Part shown: positions 1 through 9,878 of the stretch, piece after piece
Layout: the number at the start of each line of letters is the position of its first letter
Numbering within the stretch: position 1 is the first letter of the stretch
From: Paulinella micropora
Taxonomy: Eukaryota > Cercozoa > Imbricatea > Euglyphida
Direction of reading: 5' to 3'
DNA length: 23,446 nt
Assembly: GCA_009731375.1 (NCBI GenBank)
Contig: BJOX01000043.1
Coordinates: 705,717-729,162 of the forward strand
Program-made: the position numbers and the translations under genes
Notes under the pieces: generated by a model
Seen by the model: only the letters and a program-made list of their open reading frames with translations
Databases searched by the model: none
What the model was told of the DNA's origin: nothing

Positions 1-83
1 AGAGAGAGATGAGAGAGATGAGAGAGATGAGAGAGATGAGAGAGATGAGAGAGATGAGAGAGATGAGAGAGATGAGAGAGATG

Positions 84-120
<37 letters not shown>
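1..120. repeat. (AGAGAGATG)n minisatellite passing into (GT)n and (GA)n
   Basis: A 9-base unit, AGAGAGATG, repeats about ten times from the first base, then gives way to a short GT run and a GA run. Seen directly. No coding potential; host flank. Confidence 0.95.
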
Positions 121-685
121 TGTAACGCCAGACTCTTGCCCCCCTTGTTTGCTCCTCGGAAAAGACCTCCCCGAATCTACCGACGTACATGGTCAACCAT
201 ACACCAACTTCCCCCCCTCTTCCCTTTAATCACTCTAGTGAAAGAAGAAAGAGGGGGGCCGCTATACACAAATGATCTCACTTAAAAAGAACGTACACCC
301 ATATCATAACATAAGCTACATATCGCGCAACATATCTAAACATAAACATTAATATCAATGACATTAATGCCAAGCGACCAAATATTGGTACTTTCAATTC
401 AATCCCTTAATACGCTCGATTTAATAACTAGTTTCCACCTTAGATAAAGGTATGACTTAATAGCTATACTTTTCACGTGGACGTTCCCTGAGTCCAATCG
501 TACAATTGTTTTCTCAATAAAAACGAAGAAGAAGAAGAAGAAGAAGAAGAAGTAGTGGTAGTAGTAGTAGTAGTAGTAGTAGAAGAAGAAGAAGAAGAAG
601 AAGAAGAAGAAGAAGAAGAAGAAGAAGAAGAAGAAGAAGAAGAAGAAGAAGAAGAAGAAGAAGAAGAAGAAGAAGAGGAGAGAGA

Positions 686-717
<32 letters not shown>
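121..717 (+). repeat. Retroposon 3' end, copy 1, with (GAA)n(GA)n tail
   Basis: This is the first of nine copies of one repeat family in the first 6.2 kb. Its 5' part (about 121-270) matches 3430-3570: both carry the segment around GACGTAYATGGTCAACC. The 3' part (about 431-528) holds the family core ACTTTTCACGTGGACGTTCC and ends in CTCAATAAAA followed by a long (GAA)n tract, some (GTA)n, and (GA)n. An AATAAA signal followed by a short-unit tail, with copies cut at their 5' ends, fits a non-LTR retrotransposon or SINE 3' end. The autonomous partner is not identified. Confidence 0.7.
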
Positions 718-719
<2 letters not shown>

Positions 720-777
720 TAATAACCTAGTACCCAACCCAACAAAAACAACTTACACAATTTTCCATAAAACATAA

Positions 778-1436
778 CAAAATATCACAATAACAATAAA
801 CAACCACACCCTCGAGCAATGCCAACACGCAAAACTCCTGGGCAAAACACTACAACATAACCTTAAATATGACCAGCATATCAACAACATAATCCGTAAT
901 CTCCAACCCACAATCAACTCATTATTATATGCAAAAAAATACCTACACACAAAAACAATGAAACAACTATACTACACACACATATATCCACACCTCATAC
1001 AAATTATCTCCATCTGGGGGACGCATGACAACAGAAAGAAATATATACAAGCACTCATAAAAATACACAAAAACACACTACCGCGTAAATCAACTCAAAC
1101 TGCTCGACATCACCCACCTATATACCCTCCGTGTATGCATAGAAAATCACCCATTCATTTACCCAAAAAAAACACCTCAACAGACCACTCCACAATAACA
1201 CCTTTACACCAATCAATAGCATACATCCATACTAAACCCGATACTCAACAAAAGGCAGCCTCTTTGTTGACCACAAAGACTCATATCTCACCAAGATCTT
1301 TGCAGATCAATGGAAATCAATTCCAAAACATATAACAGATGAAACAAAAATAAAGCCATTCAAAAAAGCACTAATGGCATATCTACTAAAACACCAACAA
1401 ACATCATAATAAAAATAACACATGCACACGCGCGAG
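778..1436 (+). pseudogene. LINE (non-LTR retrotransposon) reverse transcriptase 3' end, decayed
   Basis: The plus-strand frame through 835-1335 reads as the C-terminal side of a non-LTR reverse transcriptase. It contains KLLGKTLQHNLKYDQHINNI, then SLLYAKKYL, then LYYTHIYPHLIQIISIWG. This is the usual layout of a CR1/L2/Jockey-type RT thumb: a [KF]LG..(I/L)...L.w..Hi segment, an (L/I)LY..(R/K)KYL helix, and LYYTFIYPyL..gIeiWG. Upstream of 778 the frame is closed by stops, and after about 1335 it ends early. The fragment is followed directly by a 43-base poly(A). The catalytic YADD region is missing, so this is a 5'-truncated, dead copy. The family assignment rests on motif recognition only. 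Confidence 0.75.

Positions 1437-1479
<43 letters not shown>
1437..1479 (+). repeat. Poly(A) tail of the LINE remnant
   Basis: There are 43 consecutive A residues immediately after the LINE-derived sequence, on the same strand as the RT frame, as expected for a target-primed insertion. Confidence 0.85.
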
Positions 1480-1483
<4 letters not shown>

Positions 1484-1852
1484 GATTCTGCTGCCACTCA
1501 TTTCCTTCCCTCTATTTACTACTCAGGCTCGTACGGGAGGCGTATCAAATGTATTATTGTGTTTGAACTTGCTAGGTTTAATTTCCTCAATTGGCGCACT
1601 ATGCTTGATCGTTCTCGTGCTCTATTTCCTGGTCTCCCCTGCTTAGGACTGCCCCCCTTCATAAACGCCTTCGCCCCAGAGTTGATAAGCACTCGTACTT
1701 GAGATCTCATTTACAGAGATAAGCATCTGCTCCTGCTGTTCCCTTTATTCTCACTCATCGCAGTCACCCTTGACTCCTTTAGCTCTTTATGTTCCGGACT
1801 GCCTTTTCCCTTCGTTTTCTCTTTCTCTTGTTCTCTATCCTCTCTTTCTTTA

Positions 1853-1915
<63 letters not shown>

Positions 1916-1918
1916 CCT

Positions 1919-1964
<46 letters not shown>

Positions 1965-2214
1965 TCGTTTCTTTCTTGGGCATAGCGTTTAGCCCTCTCA
2001 GGCGTTCGTGCTTAACTGCATTTTTTTGGGGGGGCATAATATTCTCCTTCCGGGAGTTTTTACAGGGCCCGTTTTAGTTTAGTGGGTAGGGGGCTCTTTT
2101 GCGGTCTTAACCCGAGTCCCACACTGTTCGCCGACCTAGAGATGTTGAAGTGAAATGATGAGGAAGTTCGACTCTTTCTTACACTTTCTCTCTATCTCTT
2201 TTTTCTTCTTCTTC

Positions 2215-2262
<48 letters not shown>

Positions 2263-2690
2263 TTCTCTCTCTCTCTCTCGTTTACCGTAAGCAAGGTTCT
2301 CCCTCTTTTTCTCTTTCTTTTCCTCTTTTGTTTTCTTTTTCATTTTTCTTACATGCTGCTGCCTGTTAGGTTTGGTCAAGTTCATGTGTGGCACAGCTTT
2401 ATGTTTATGGTTGTGGCTTGTGGAGTTTCTTCTGGTCTATGAGGGGGGTGGGGTGCGGAGTGGTTTGGCTCGACTAGCTTGAGGCTACATGTCTATGAGG
2501 TTTCCAGGCTTGGGCTGGTCCTTATGGATATTGCAGCACTCGGCATAATCGCGTCGCGAGTACGCCACGTCGAGCCTTACTACGCTCTGCACACCAACCT
2601 CCTGGCTACGACAGCCTCTGGGTGCGAGTGAATTGCGTTAGGTGCTGCAGTTTCCTTAAGAGCTGTCTCACTGACTGTCAATTGATCTCA
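1480..2690. other. Host intergenic DNA with CT microsatellites; no gene seen
   Basis: Pyrimidine-rich intergenic DNA with (CT)n/(CTTT)n stretches near 1800-1970 and 2190-2280. ORFs here come from the microsatellites. Around 2500-2690 the composition is more balanced, but I recognise no protein. Confidence 0.6.
2060..2130 (+). repeat. tRNA-derived SINE-like head (degenerate)
   Basis: TAGTTTAGTGG at 2075-2085 fits the Pol III A box (TRGYnnAnnGG), and AACCCGAGTCCC just downstream resembles a truncated B box. The GGTCTTAACCC between them resembles the anticodon arm of a Lys tRNA. The stems do not close properly, so this is at best a SINE head or tRNA pseudogene. Confidence 0.35.
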
Positions 2691-2865
2691 CTTGCGCCCA
2701 TGGTTAGTTATGTCTTACCTCTACCTGCGCTTTCTGCTCTTGCCTTCTAGTTCAGTATCGTCTCCCTTGCCCCTGTCTGGCTTTGTGTTTGTTTGTTTGT
2801 GTTTGCTTTTGCCGTTTGTCGCTGCCTCTGTTGTTGTCTTTTTGTATTGTCTTCGTTTCTTTTTC

Positions 2866-3205
<340 letters not shown>

Positions 3206-3429
3206 CTCCCCTCTTTCCTCCTTTCTTTCTTTCTATCTTTTTTCTCTTTCTTTTCTCATCCATTTAACTCTTTCCAGGAGCTTTCTGTTGAACCTTAGTT
3301 CCAGATTTCCTTATGAGCTTGTACTGTCGTTCCTTGGAACTAGAATTCATTTGAATTAAGCTCTTCTTTGTTTTTCTTTCGTCTCTCTCATTAAACCTTG
3401 CTTACTGTTAAAAAAAAGGGGGGGGGGGG

Positions 3430-3998
3430 GGCAACACCAGGCTTGCTCCTTTGTCTACTACCAGAGGTAGAACTCTCCGAATCAATCGACGTATATGGTC
3501 AACCCACTCCCAACTCCCCCCCCCCCTCTCTTTCACTTTTTCTCATGAAAAAGAAAAGAGAGGGGGGGGGGGGGGGCCCCCCAAAAAAAAAAANNNNNNN
3601 NNNACATATATGCATAACATAACATAATAATATATATCACCGCGCAATATATCTAAGCAAAAATATTAATTTTAATAACTATAATACAATAATTATTTAA
3701 TACTGAGCCGCAGAATATTAATTTAATATCTTCCTTAATACGCTCAACTGAATAATTAGGTTTCCACCTTTGATAAAGGTATAACGTACAAGCTATACTT
3801 TTCACGTGGACGTTCCCTGAGTCCAATTGTAAAATTGTTCTCTCAATAAAAGCGAAGAAGAAGAAGAAGAAGAAGAAGAAGAAGAAGAAGAAGAAGAAGA
3901 AGAAGAAGAAGAAGAAGAAGAAGAAGAAGAAGAAGAAGAAGAAGAGGAGAGAGAGAGAGAGAAAGAAAGAAAGAGAGAGACAGAGAGAGAGAGAGAGT
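3430..3998 (+). repeat. Retroposon 3' end, copy 2 (longest copy)
   Basis: Repeats the layout of copy 1, from the GACGTATATGGTCAACC segment near 3490 to the AATAAAAGCGAAG end near 3858, followed by (GAA)n and (GA)n. It is interrupted by a 10-N gap at 3594-3603 within a G/C/A homopolymer zone. Together with copy 1 it defines a unit of at least about 400 bases. Confidence 0.7.
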
Positions 3999-4217
3999 GA
4001 TAAAGGTATAACTTACTAGCTATACCTTTCACGTGGACGTTCCCTGAGTCCAATTGTAAAATTATTCTCTTAATAAAAGCGAAGAAGAAGAAGAAGAAGA
4101 AGAAGAAGAAGAAGAAGAAGAAGAAGAAGAAGAAGAAGAAGAAGAAGAAGAAGAAGAAGAAGAAGAAGAAGAAGAAGAAGAAGAAGAAGAAGAAGAAGAA
4201 GAAGAAGAAGAAGAAGA
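3998..4217 (+). repeat. Retroposon 3' end, copy 3 (5'-truncated)
   Basis: Starts abruptly at TGATAAAGGTATAAC out of the (GA)n tail of copy 2. It keeps only the last ~85 bases of the unit, then a (GAA)n tract running into a 10-N gap. Confidence 0.7.
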
Positions 4218-4279
4218 NNNNNNNNNNAGTAGGACTTGATTAAAAAGAGAAAGAAAGAAAAGGAAGAAAGAAAGAAAGA

Positions 4280-4370
4280 AAGCAACCTGTTGGCGGCAGT
4301 CTTCTAGGAGCGCCTTGAGCGAGGAGGACTTGATGTCGCTGCCGTAGAAGTAGAAGTTACGACTTCTACC
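4280..4370. other. GC-rich island with a UACG-loop hairpin
   Basis: About 90 bases of balanced composition between an A/G-rich stretch and a poly(G) run. It ends in a perfect 8-bp stem with a TACG loop at 4350-4369. The minus strand reads openly through it (NFYFYGSDIKSSSLKALLED), but no family is recognised. Confidence 0.4.
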
Positions 4371-4439
4371 TAGGGGGGGGGGGGGGGGGGGGGGAGGGGG
4401 AGGCCGCCACACAGAAACGACTACACCTTTACAATAACA

Positions 4440-4780
4440 ATGTTATATCCATAACATAACATAATAATATATATCACCGCGCAATATATCTAAGCAAAAA
4501 TATCAATTTTAATAACTATAATACAATATTAATACTGAGCCGCTGAATACTAATTTAATATTAATATCTTCCTTAATACGCTCAACTGAATAACTAGGTT
4601 TCCACCTTTGATAGAGGTATAACTTACTAGCTATACTTTTCACGTGGACGTTCCCTGGTAAAATTGTTCTCTCAATAAAAGCGAAGAAGAAGAAGAAGAA
4701 GAAGAAGAAGAAGAAGAAGAAGAAGAAGAAGGAGACTAGAGCTAGTAGAGAGACTAGCTAGACGAGAGAGAGAGAGAGAG
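4440..4780 (+). repeat. Retroposon 3' end, copy 4
   Basis: Contains the AT-rich body (CATAACATAACATAATAATA onward), the CTTCCTTAATACGCTCAACT block and the conserved ACTTTTCACGTGG core. The usual GAGTCCAATT after the core is missing. A (GAA)n tail, a short AG/CTAG-rich stretch and (GA)n follow. Confidence 0.65.
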
Positions 4781-4980
4781 GTATAACTTACTAGCTATAC
4801 TTTTCACGTGGACGTTCCCTGAGTCCAATTGTAAAATTGTTCTCTCAATAAAAGCGAAGAAGAAGAAGAAGAAGAAGAAGAAGAAGAAGAAGAAGAAGAA
4901 GAAGAAGAAGAAGAAGAAGAAGAAGAAGAAGAAGAAGAAGAAGAAGAAGAAGAAGAAGAAGAAGAAGAAGAAGAAGAAGA
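4780..4980 (+). repeat. Retroposon 3' end, copy 5 (5'-truncated)
   Basis: Begins at GGTATAACTTACTAGC directly after a (GA)n run and retains about 80 bases of the 3' end plus a ~125-base (GAA)n tail. Confidence 0.7.
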
Positions 4981-4983
4981 GAG

Positions 4984-5317
<334 letters not shown>

Positions 5318-5344
5318 TATACAGCTTTACAATTACATATACTC

Positions 5345-5738
5345 ATAACATAACATAATAATATATATCACCGCGCAATATATCTAAGCAACAATATTAA
5401 TTTTAATAACTATAATACAATATTAATACTGAGCCGCTGAATACATTTTAATATTAATATCTTCCTTAATACGCTCAACTTAATAACTAGGTTTCCACCT
5501 TTGATAAAGGTATAACTTACTAGCTATACTTTTCACGTGGACGTTCCCTGAGTCCAATTGTAAAAATTGTTCTCTCAATAAAAGCGAAGAAGAAGAAGAA
5601 GAAGAAGAAGAAGAAGAAGAAGAAGAAGAAGAAGAAGAAGAAGAAGAAGAAGAAGAAGAAGAAGAAGAAGAAGAAGAAGAAGAAGAAGAAGAAGAAGAAG
5701 AAGAAGAAGAAGAAGAAGAAGAAGAGAGAGAGAGAGAG
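5345..5738 (+). repeat. Retroposon 3' end, copy 7
   Basis: AT-rich body, CTTCCTTAATACGCTCAACT block, conserved core and a (GAA)n tail of about 140 bases ending in a short (GA)n. Confidence 0.65.
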
Positions 5739-5832
5739 CTATACTTTTCAGGTGGAAGTTCCCTGAGTCCAATTGTAAAAATTGTTCTCTCAATAAAAAC
5801 GAAGACGAAGAAGAGAGAGAGAGAGAGAGAGA

Positions 5833-5892
<60 letters not shown>
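5739..5892 (+). repeat. Retroposon 3' end, copy 8 (5'-truncated)
   Basis: Begins at CTATACTTTTCAGGTGG directly after (GA)n. Only about 70 bases remain before a short GAA/GAC run and a long (GA)n. Confidence 0.65.
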
Positions 5893-5897
<5 letters not shown>

Positions 5898-6073
5898 TAT
5901 CGATATCTTCCTTAATACGCTCAACTAGTACTGAATAACTAGGTTTCCACCTTAGATAAAGGTATAACTTACTAGCTATACTTTTCACGTGGACGTTCCC
6001 TGAGTCCAATTGTAAAATTGTTCTCTCAATAAAAATGAAGAAGAAGAAGAAGANNNNNNNNNNNNNNNNNNNN

Positions 6074-6149
<76 letters not shown>

Positions 6150-6150
6150 A
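5893..6150 (+). repeat. Retroposon 3' end, copy 9
   Basis: Begins at TTTAATATCGATATC out of (GA)n, runs through the conserved core to AATAAAAATGAAG, a short (GAA)n, a 20-N gap and a long (GA)n. Confidence 0.65.
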
Positions 6151-6780
6151 AAATTAATACGCCTATCTGAACTTTAGGTTTCCATTCCATATTGAGGTCT
6201 ACCAACAAATAACAACAGTTTGAGTTGAAATCTTCACACACAAACGAAGTTTTCTTCATAATATTTATTTATCGATGCAGGTGGATTTCAAGTTGGCTTT
6301 TACTTCAAATTTTTTACTTGGCCCAATTTGCGGTGAATTCTCTTCCCTCCGATGGTTTTTGGTGGCTATATACTTTACCTGTTCTCGAGGTTTCTGGCGG
6401 GATCGACTATTACACTACTACTACTCGAAAGCCTATAGATAAGGAGCTACTAGAAAATGCCCCATCGTGTTTGCCCCGTTCTTTAGCCCCGTAGTTTATC
6501 AGTTTATTTATTAAATATTTATTTCAAAATAATTTAATAATTATAAATTTCCACTATGGAATATTGATATTAAAAGCGCTTAATATTCATATGTATACAT
6601 ACCGGTACCAGCCATGTTATAATTACTATATTGATTTATATGATTAATAAACTTAAGTATACGTACATAATAATAGAACGCGCCCATCGTGAGTTTTGCT
6701 CCATCCTGTTTTCCCCATCGCGTTTGCATCGCATTTTCATAATTATCATTCCACATCTTTATGCACATAAAATTACACAA
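6151..6780. other. AT-rich host intergenic DNA; no gene seen
   Basis: AT-rich sequence with no convincing ORF. The 89-aa plus-strand ORF at 6225-6494 has no recognisable motif. Confidence 0.5.
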
Positions 6781-6836
6781 GCACACACACACACATACAG
6801 ACACACACACAGACACGCATGAGACACTCGTACAGT

Positions 6837-6872
<36 letters not shown>

Positions 6873-7340
6873 CATGCACAGTCACGTGCACACATATATA
6901 CACATGCACATACGTATACACACACACACATGCACACACACACACACACACACACACTCAGTCCTCACACACACACACGCACACACACAAACAAACAAAC
7001 ACACACACACACACACACATGTGCACACACACACACACACACACACACGTGCACACACACACACGTGCACACACACACACATAAATATATAAACACACAT
7101 ATAAACACACACACATAAACATATACAATAATACACACACAGACACACACGTGCACACACACATACACACACACACAGACACACACACACACACACAGAC
7201 ACACACACACACAGACACACACACACAGACACACACATAAATACAAGCTCACACACATACGTTGCACACAAAACTATCTCTCTCTCTCTCTCTCTCTCTG
7301 ACGCACGCACACACACACACACACACACACATGTACAATA
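6781..7340. repeat. (CA)n microsatellite block
   Basis: About 560 bases dominated by CA dinucleotides, with CAGA and ACGTGCACAC variants and a (TC)n insert near 7276-7300. ORFs on both strands (Cys/Val-rich or His/Thr-rich) are artefacts of the repeat. Confidence 0.95.
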
Positions 7341-7361
7341 CACAACAGGCAGTGTGATCAC

Positions 7362-7590
7362 CCATCGATATCCATCTATCAATCCATCAATCAGTCAATC
7401 CATCCACTCATCCACCCATACACCCATCATCGTTGCCTATCTAACTATCTACATTTACGCATCCAACTATCCACCCATCTACCTATCTATCCCGTGGCCG
7501 TGTGCAATCCACCCACCATCCACCCATCCACCGGTACCATTCCATCCGGCCATCCACTCATCCCCCATCTGCCCATCCACGCACCCAACC
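7362..7590. repeat. Degenerate CATC/CCAT tetranucleotide satellite
   Basis: Repeated CATC, CATCCA and CACCCATC words with many substitutions. This is an old tetranucleotide satellite next to the element's left end. Confidence 0.8.
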
Positions 7591-7610
7591 TCCCACATGC
7601 ACGCAAACAT

Positions 7611-7611
<1 letters not shown>

Positions 7612-7652
<41 letters not shown>
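7612..7652. repeat. (CA)n(TA)n tract at the left junction
   Basis: A CA run changes into about six TA units immediately before the inverted repeat begins (ATAAATATTTTCAAAAG). The right junction also ends in (TA)n, so the exact element tips and any target duplication are hidden in the TA repeats. Confidence 0.8.
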
Positions 7653-7653
<1 letters not shown>

Positions 7654-7998
7654 AATATTTTCAAAAGAATTGTCGATAGGCCTGATAAAACAAAATATCA
7701 TTTTTGTCCTAGTGGGATAATCTATTGCCTTTTTGTCCCGTATCCGCGCAGGTAAAAGTGGCATTCGTGATATGCATCCACAACTAGGGTAATACCCGCC
7801 TGTGGTGCCACCAGCCGGGTTTTCGCATTTTTTGTGGTCACCGGTGCCACCTGTGGTTTTTGTGGTGGGTGGTGGCACCGGACCCGTCCCACAATTGCGA
7901 GTTTTCTGAAAAATATTATATAAAAGTAACGGTTCCGCCGTTAAAATTTTTGACAAGCGGGCAACCGTGCTAAGTACGGGTGCCTGTCTTGGGCTCGT

Positions 7999-8024
7999 GG
8001 TGTGTGTGTACTCTCACACACACC
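7999..8024. other. Perfect GT/CA hairpin in the left inverted repeat
   Basis: GGTGTGTGTG and CACACACACC form a perfect 10-bp stem around a 6-base TACTCT loop. The right-arm copy near 22850-22877 has one stem change. A second, imperfect hairpin (GCAACCGT...ACGGGTGC) lies just outside it at about 7963-7985. Confidence 0.65.
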
Positions 8025-8044
8025 GCTCACCACAGGAATCTGGG

Positions 8045-8052
8045 ACGTGGCT

Positions 8053-8103
<51 letters not shown>

Positions 8104-8170
8104 NNNNNNNNNNNNNNNNNNNNNNNNNNNNNNNNNNNNNNNNNNNNCCCCCCCCCCCCCTACCCTGGCT
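8045..8170. repeat. C-run / GGCTACCC minisatellite, left arm, with gap
   Basis: GTGGCTAC is followed by about 50 C residues, a 44-N gap, more C, then TACCCTGGCTACCCC. The right arm shows the complementary TAGCCAGGGTAGGGG words on both sides of its gaps. The unit is therefore probably a short G-rich minisatellite that the assembly could not resolve. Its G strand is well suited to G-quadruplex formation. Confidence 0.7.
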
Positions 8171-8268
8171 ACCCCTCTCCATCGCCACCTCTCGCCTGAA
8201 AAAGGACACGTCCCACAAGCGTGGGTCTCCTTATTTTTGTGATTAATACCGACCACAAATTTTTTTTA

Positions 8269-8305
8269 ACAAGCCGGCTGCCGACTTAGCGTGCGGCTGG
8301 CTTGT
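8269..8305. other. Long hairpin in the left inverted repeat
   Basis: ACAAGCCGGCTGC (8269-8281) pairs with GCGGCTGGCTTGT (8293-8305): 13 bp with two G-T wobbles and an 11-base loop. The copy in the right arm lies near 22490-22530 with a loop substitution. Confidence 0.7.
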
Positions 8306-8310
8306 ACGCT

Positions 8311-8445
8311 GACGCAGCAGCAAGCAGCAGGCGACAGAGGGCATGAGATGCTCACATCGCCAGTAGCTAGCAGAGGCGAAAGTCTGACGCTGCAAGCAGC
8401 AGGCGACAGAGGGCATGAGACGCCCTCATCGCAGGCAGCTAGCAG
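8311..8445. repeat. Tandem ~75-bp direct repeat inside the inverted repeat
   Basis: Two copies (8311-8373 and 8386-8445) share GCAGGCGACAGAGGGCATGA and end in TAGCTAGCAG / CAGCTAGCAG. The right arm has the same duplication near 22360-22490. Confidence 0.8.
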
Positions 8446-9080
8446 CACTAGTAACTAAAGAAATATACATTGTCACACTGTGCAACCGATTTTTGCGGAA
8501 AATTTCGTTGCGATCCCCCCCCCCCTCCTGGCTACTCCTNNNNNNNNNNNNNNNNNNNNNNNNNNNNNNNNNNNNNNNNNNNNNNNNNNNNNNNNNNNNN
8601 NNNNNNNNNNNNNNNNNNNNNNNNNNNNNNNNNNNNNNNNNNNNNNNNNNNNNNNNNNNNNNNNNNNNNNNNNNNNNNNNNNNNNNNNNNNNNNNNNNNN
8701 NNNNNNNNNNNNNNNNNNNNNNNNNNNNNNNNNNNNNNNNNNNNNNNNNNNNNNNNNNNNNNNNNNNNNNNNNNNNNNNNNNNNNNNNNNNNNNNNNNNN
8801 NNNNNNNNNNNNNNNNNNNNNNNNNNNNNNNNNNNNNNNNNNNNNNNNNNNNNNNNNNNNNNNNNNNNNNNNNNNNNNNNNNNNNNNNNNNNNNNNNNNN
8901 NNNNNNNNNNNNNNNNNNNNNNNNNNNNNNNNNNNNNNNNNNNNNNNNNNNNNNNNNNNNNNNNNNNNNNNNNNNNNNNNNNNNNNNNNNNNNNNNNNNN
9001 NNNNNNNNNNNNNNNNNNNNNNNNNNNNNNNNNNNNNNNNNNNNNNNNNNNNNNNNNNNNNNNNNNNNNNNNNCACGGCC

Positions 9081-9472
9081 CCTTCAACCTCGCTCTCAAG
9101 TCCCTATTGCTGATTCTCAATCCGCCACCGGTGCCACCAGTGTGGTGTCCCCCCACCCGCCCCTTTTTCTGGTGGTAGGCACGGATCATCAAGAATGATG
9201 TTCCGTGAATTTTTGGCTGATTTTGCTGCCAATGCCACATTCCCGTGAAATTTTGTCAAAACCCCAAAGGTGGGGTTTTTAGAAAATTTACCTGTAAACC
9301 CGTTGAGAACTTACACTATGGGACTGAGAGCGTGAGAAGGGGTTCCAAACCTTTATACCGGGGGGGGGGGGGGGTTAAAAAAACCTCTGTTTTTTCAGGG
9401 GTCACGGCACGGTCCCTTCAACCTCGCTCTCAAGTCCCTATTGCTGATTCTCAATCCGCCACTGGTGCCACC
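9081..9472. repeat. Direct repeat at 334-bp spacing in the left inverted repeat
   Basis: CCTTCAACCTCGCTCTCAAG and the ~55 bases after it occur at 9081 and again at 9415, with few differences. The first copy abuts the 534-N gap and the second leads into the inner part of the repeat. The gap probably holds more copies of this unit. The right arm shows one visible copy (about 21398-21462) and a larger gap. Confidence 0.75.
9258..9279. other. AAAACCCC hairpin
   Basis: AAAACCCC and GGGGTTTT form a perfect 8-bp stem with a 6-base loop. No function assigned. Confidence 0.55.
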
Positions 9473-9770
9473 GGTGGGAAAAAGGGCAGTAGTTGCGACA
9501 ATTTTGGCATTTGCCTGAAACGTCACTGGGTGGTAAGAAACCACTATTTTTTTCAGTCGTATCACACCGGATGGCGTACCCCCCGCCCCTCAGCGACAGC
9601 ATCTGTCCCTCCGTCCCCCCCCCTTATCTTTTCTCTTTTTCTCTCTGAGAAGTTTTTTTAGACAAACTAGTTATAAAGAAGAAGGGGAAAAGAGAGAGGG
9701 AGGGGAGGGGGGTCGGGCAGGAAAGTCCCGGACCCTTCTCACGTTCTCAACTCCCATAGTGGACGTTCTC
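9305..9770. repeat. Inverted repeat nested within the terminal repeat
   Basis: The stretch 9305-9341, containing ACACTATGGGA and GCGTGAGAAGG, is the imperfect reverse complement of 9733-9770, with CCTTCTCACG and TCCCATAGTGG. The two arms are about 390 bases apart, so each terminal repeat could fold back on itself. Confidence 0.65.
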
Positions 9771-9864
9771 AAGGTCCTGGGGGAGGGGAGGGGGAGGGGC
9801 CTCTTTTTCCTCGGAACCGGCGCCAAGTCGCAAGGAAAAAGATAAAGCTAGTAAGGGCTGTGTT

Positions 9865-9870
9865 TTTATT
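9865..9870 (-). promoter_or_regulatory. AATAAA poly(A) signal of the left-end gene
   Basis: TTTATT on the plus strand reads AATAAA on the minus strand, eight bases past the stop codon of the left-end gene. The right-end gene has the identical signal. Confidence 0.7.
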
Positions 9871-9878
9871 ATTGAGTG

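Noticed and set aside
399-737. Phe/Tyr-rich minus-strand ORF and similar Ser-, Leu- or Phe-rich ORFs through 3800-6260
   Set aside because: They are translations of (GAA)n and (GA)n microsatellites.
6580-7382. Cys/Val- and His/Thr-rich ORFs
   Set aside because: Translations of the (CA)n block on either strand.
8311-8445. CRISPR-like direct repeats
   Set aside because: Only two ~60-base copies without regular spacers, in a eukaryotic inverted repeat.
8415-9240. ORFs of 200-250 codons in the left inverted repeat
   Set aside because: Mostly unknown residues from the N gap. The visible parts come from repeats and show no motif. The same applies to the right-arm ORFs at 21032-22380.
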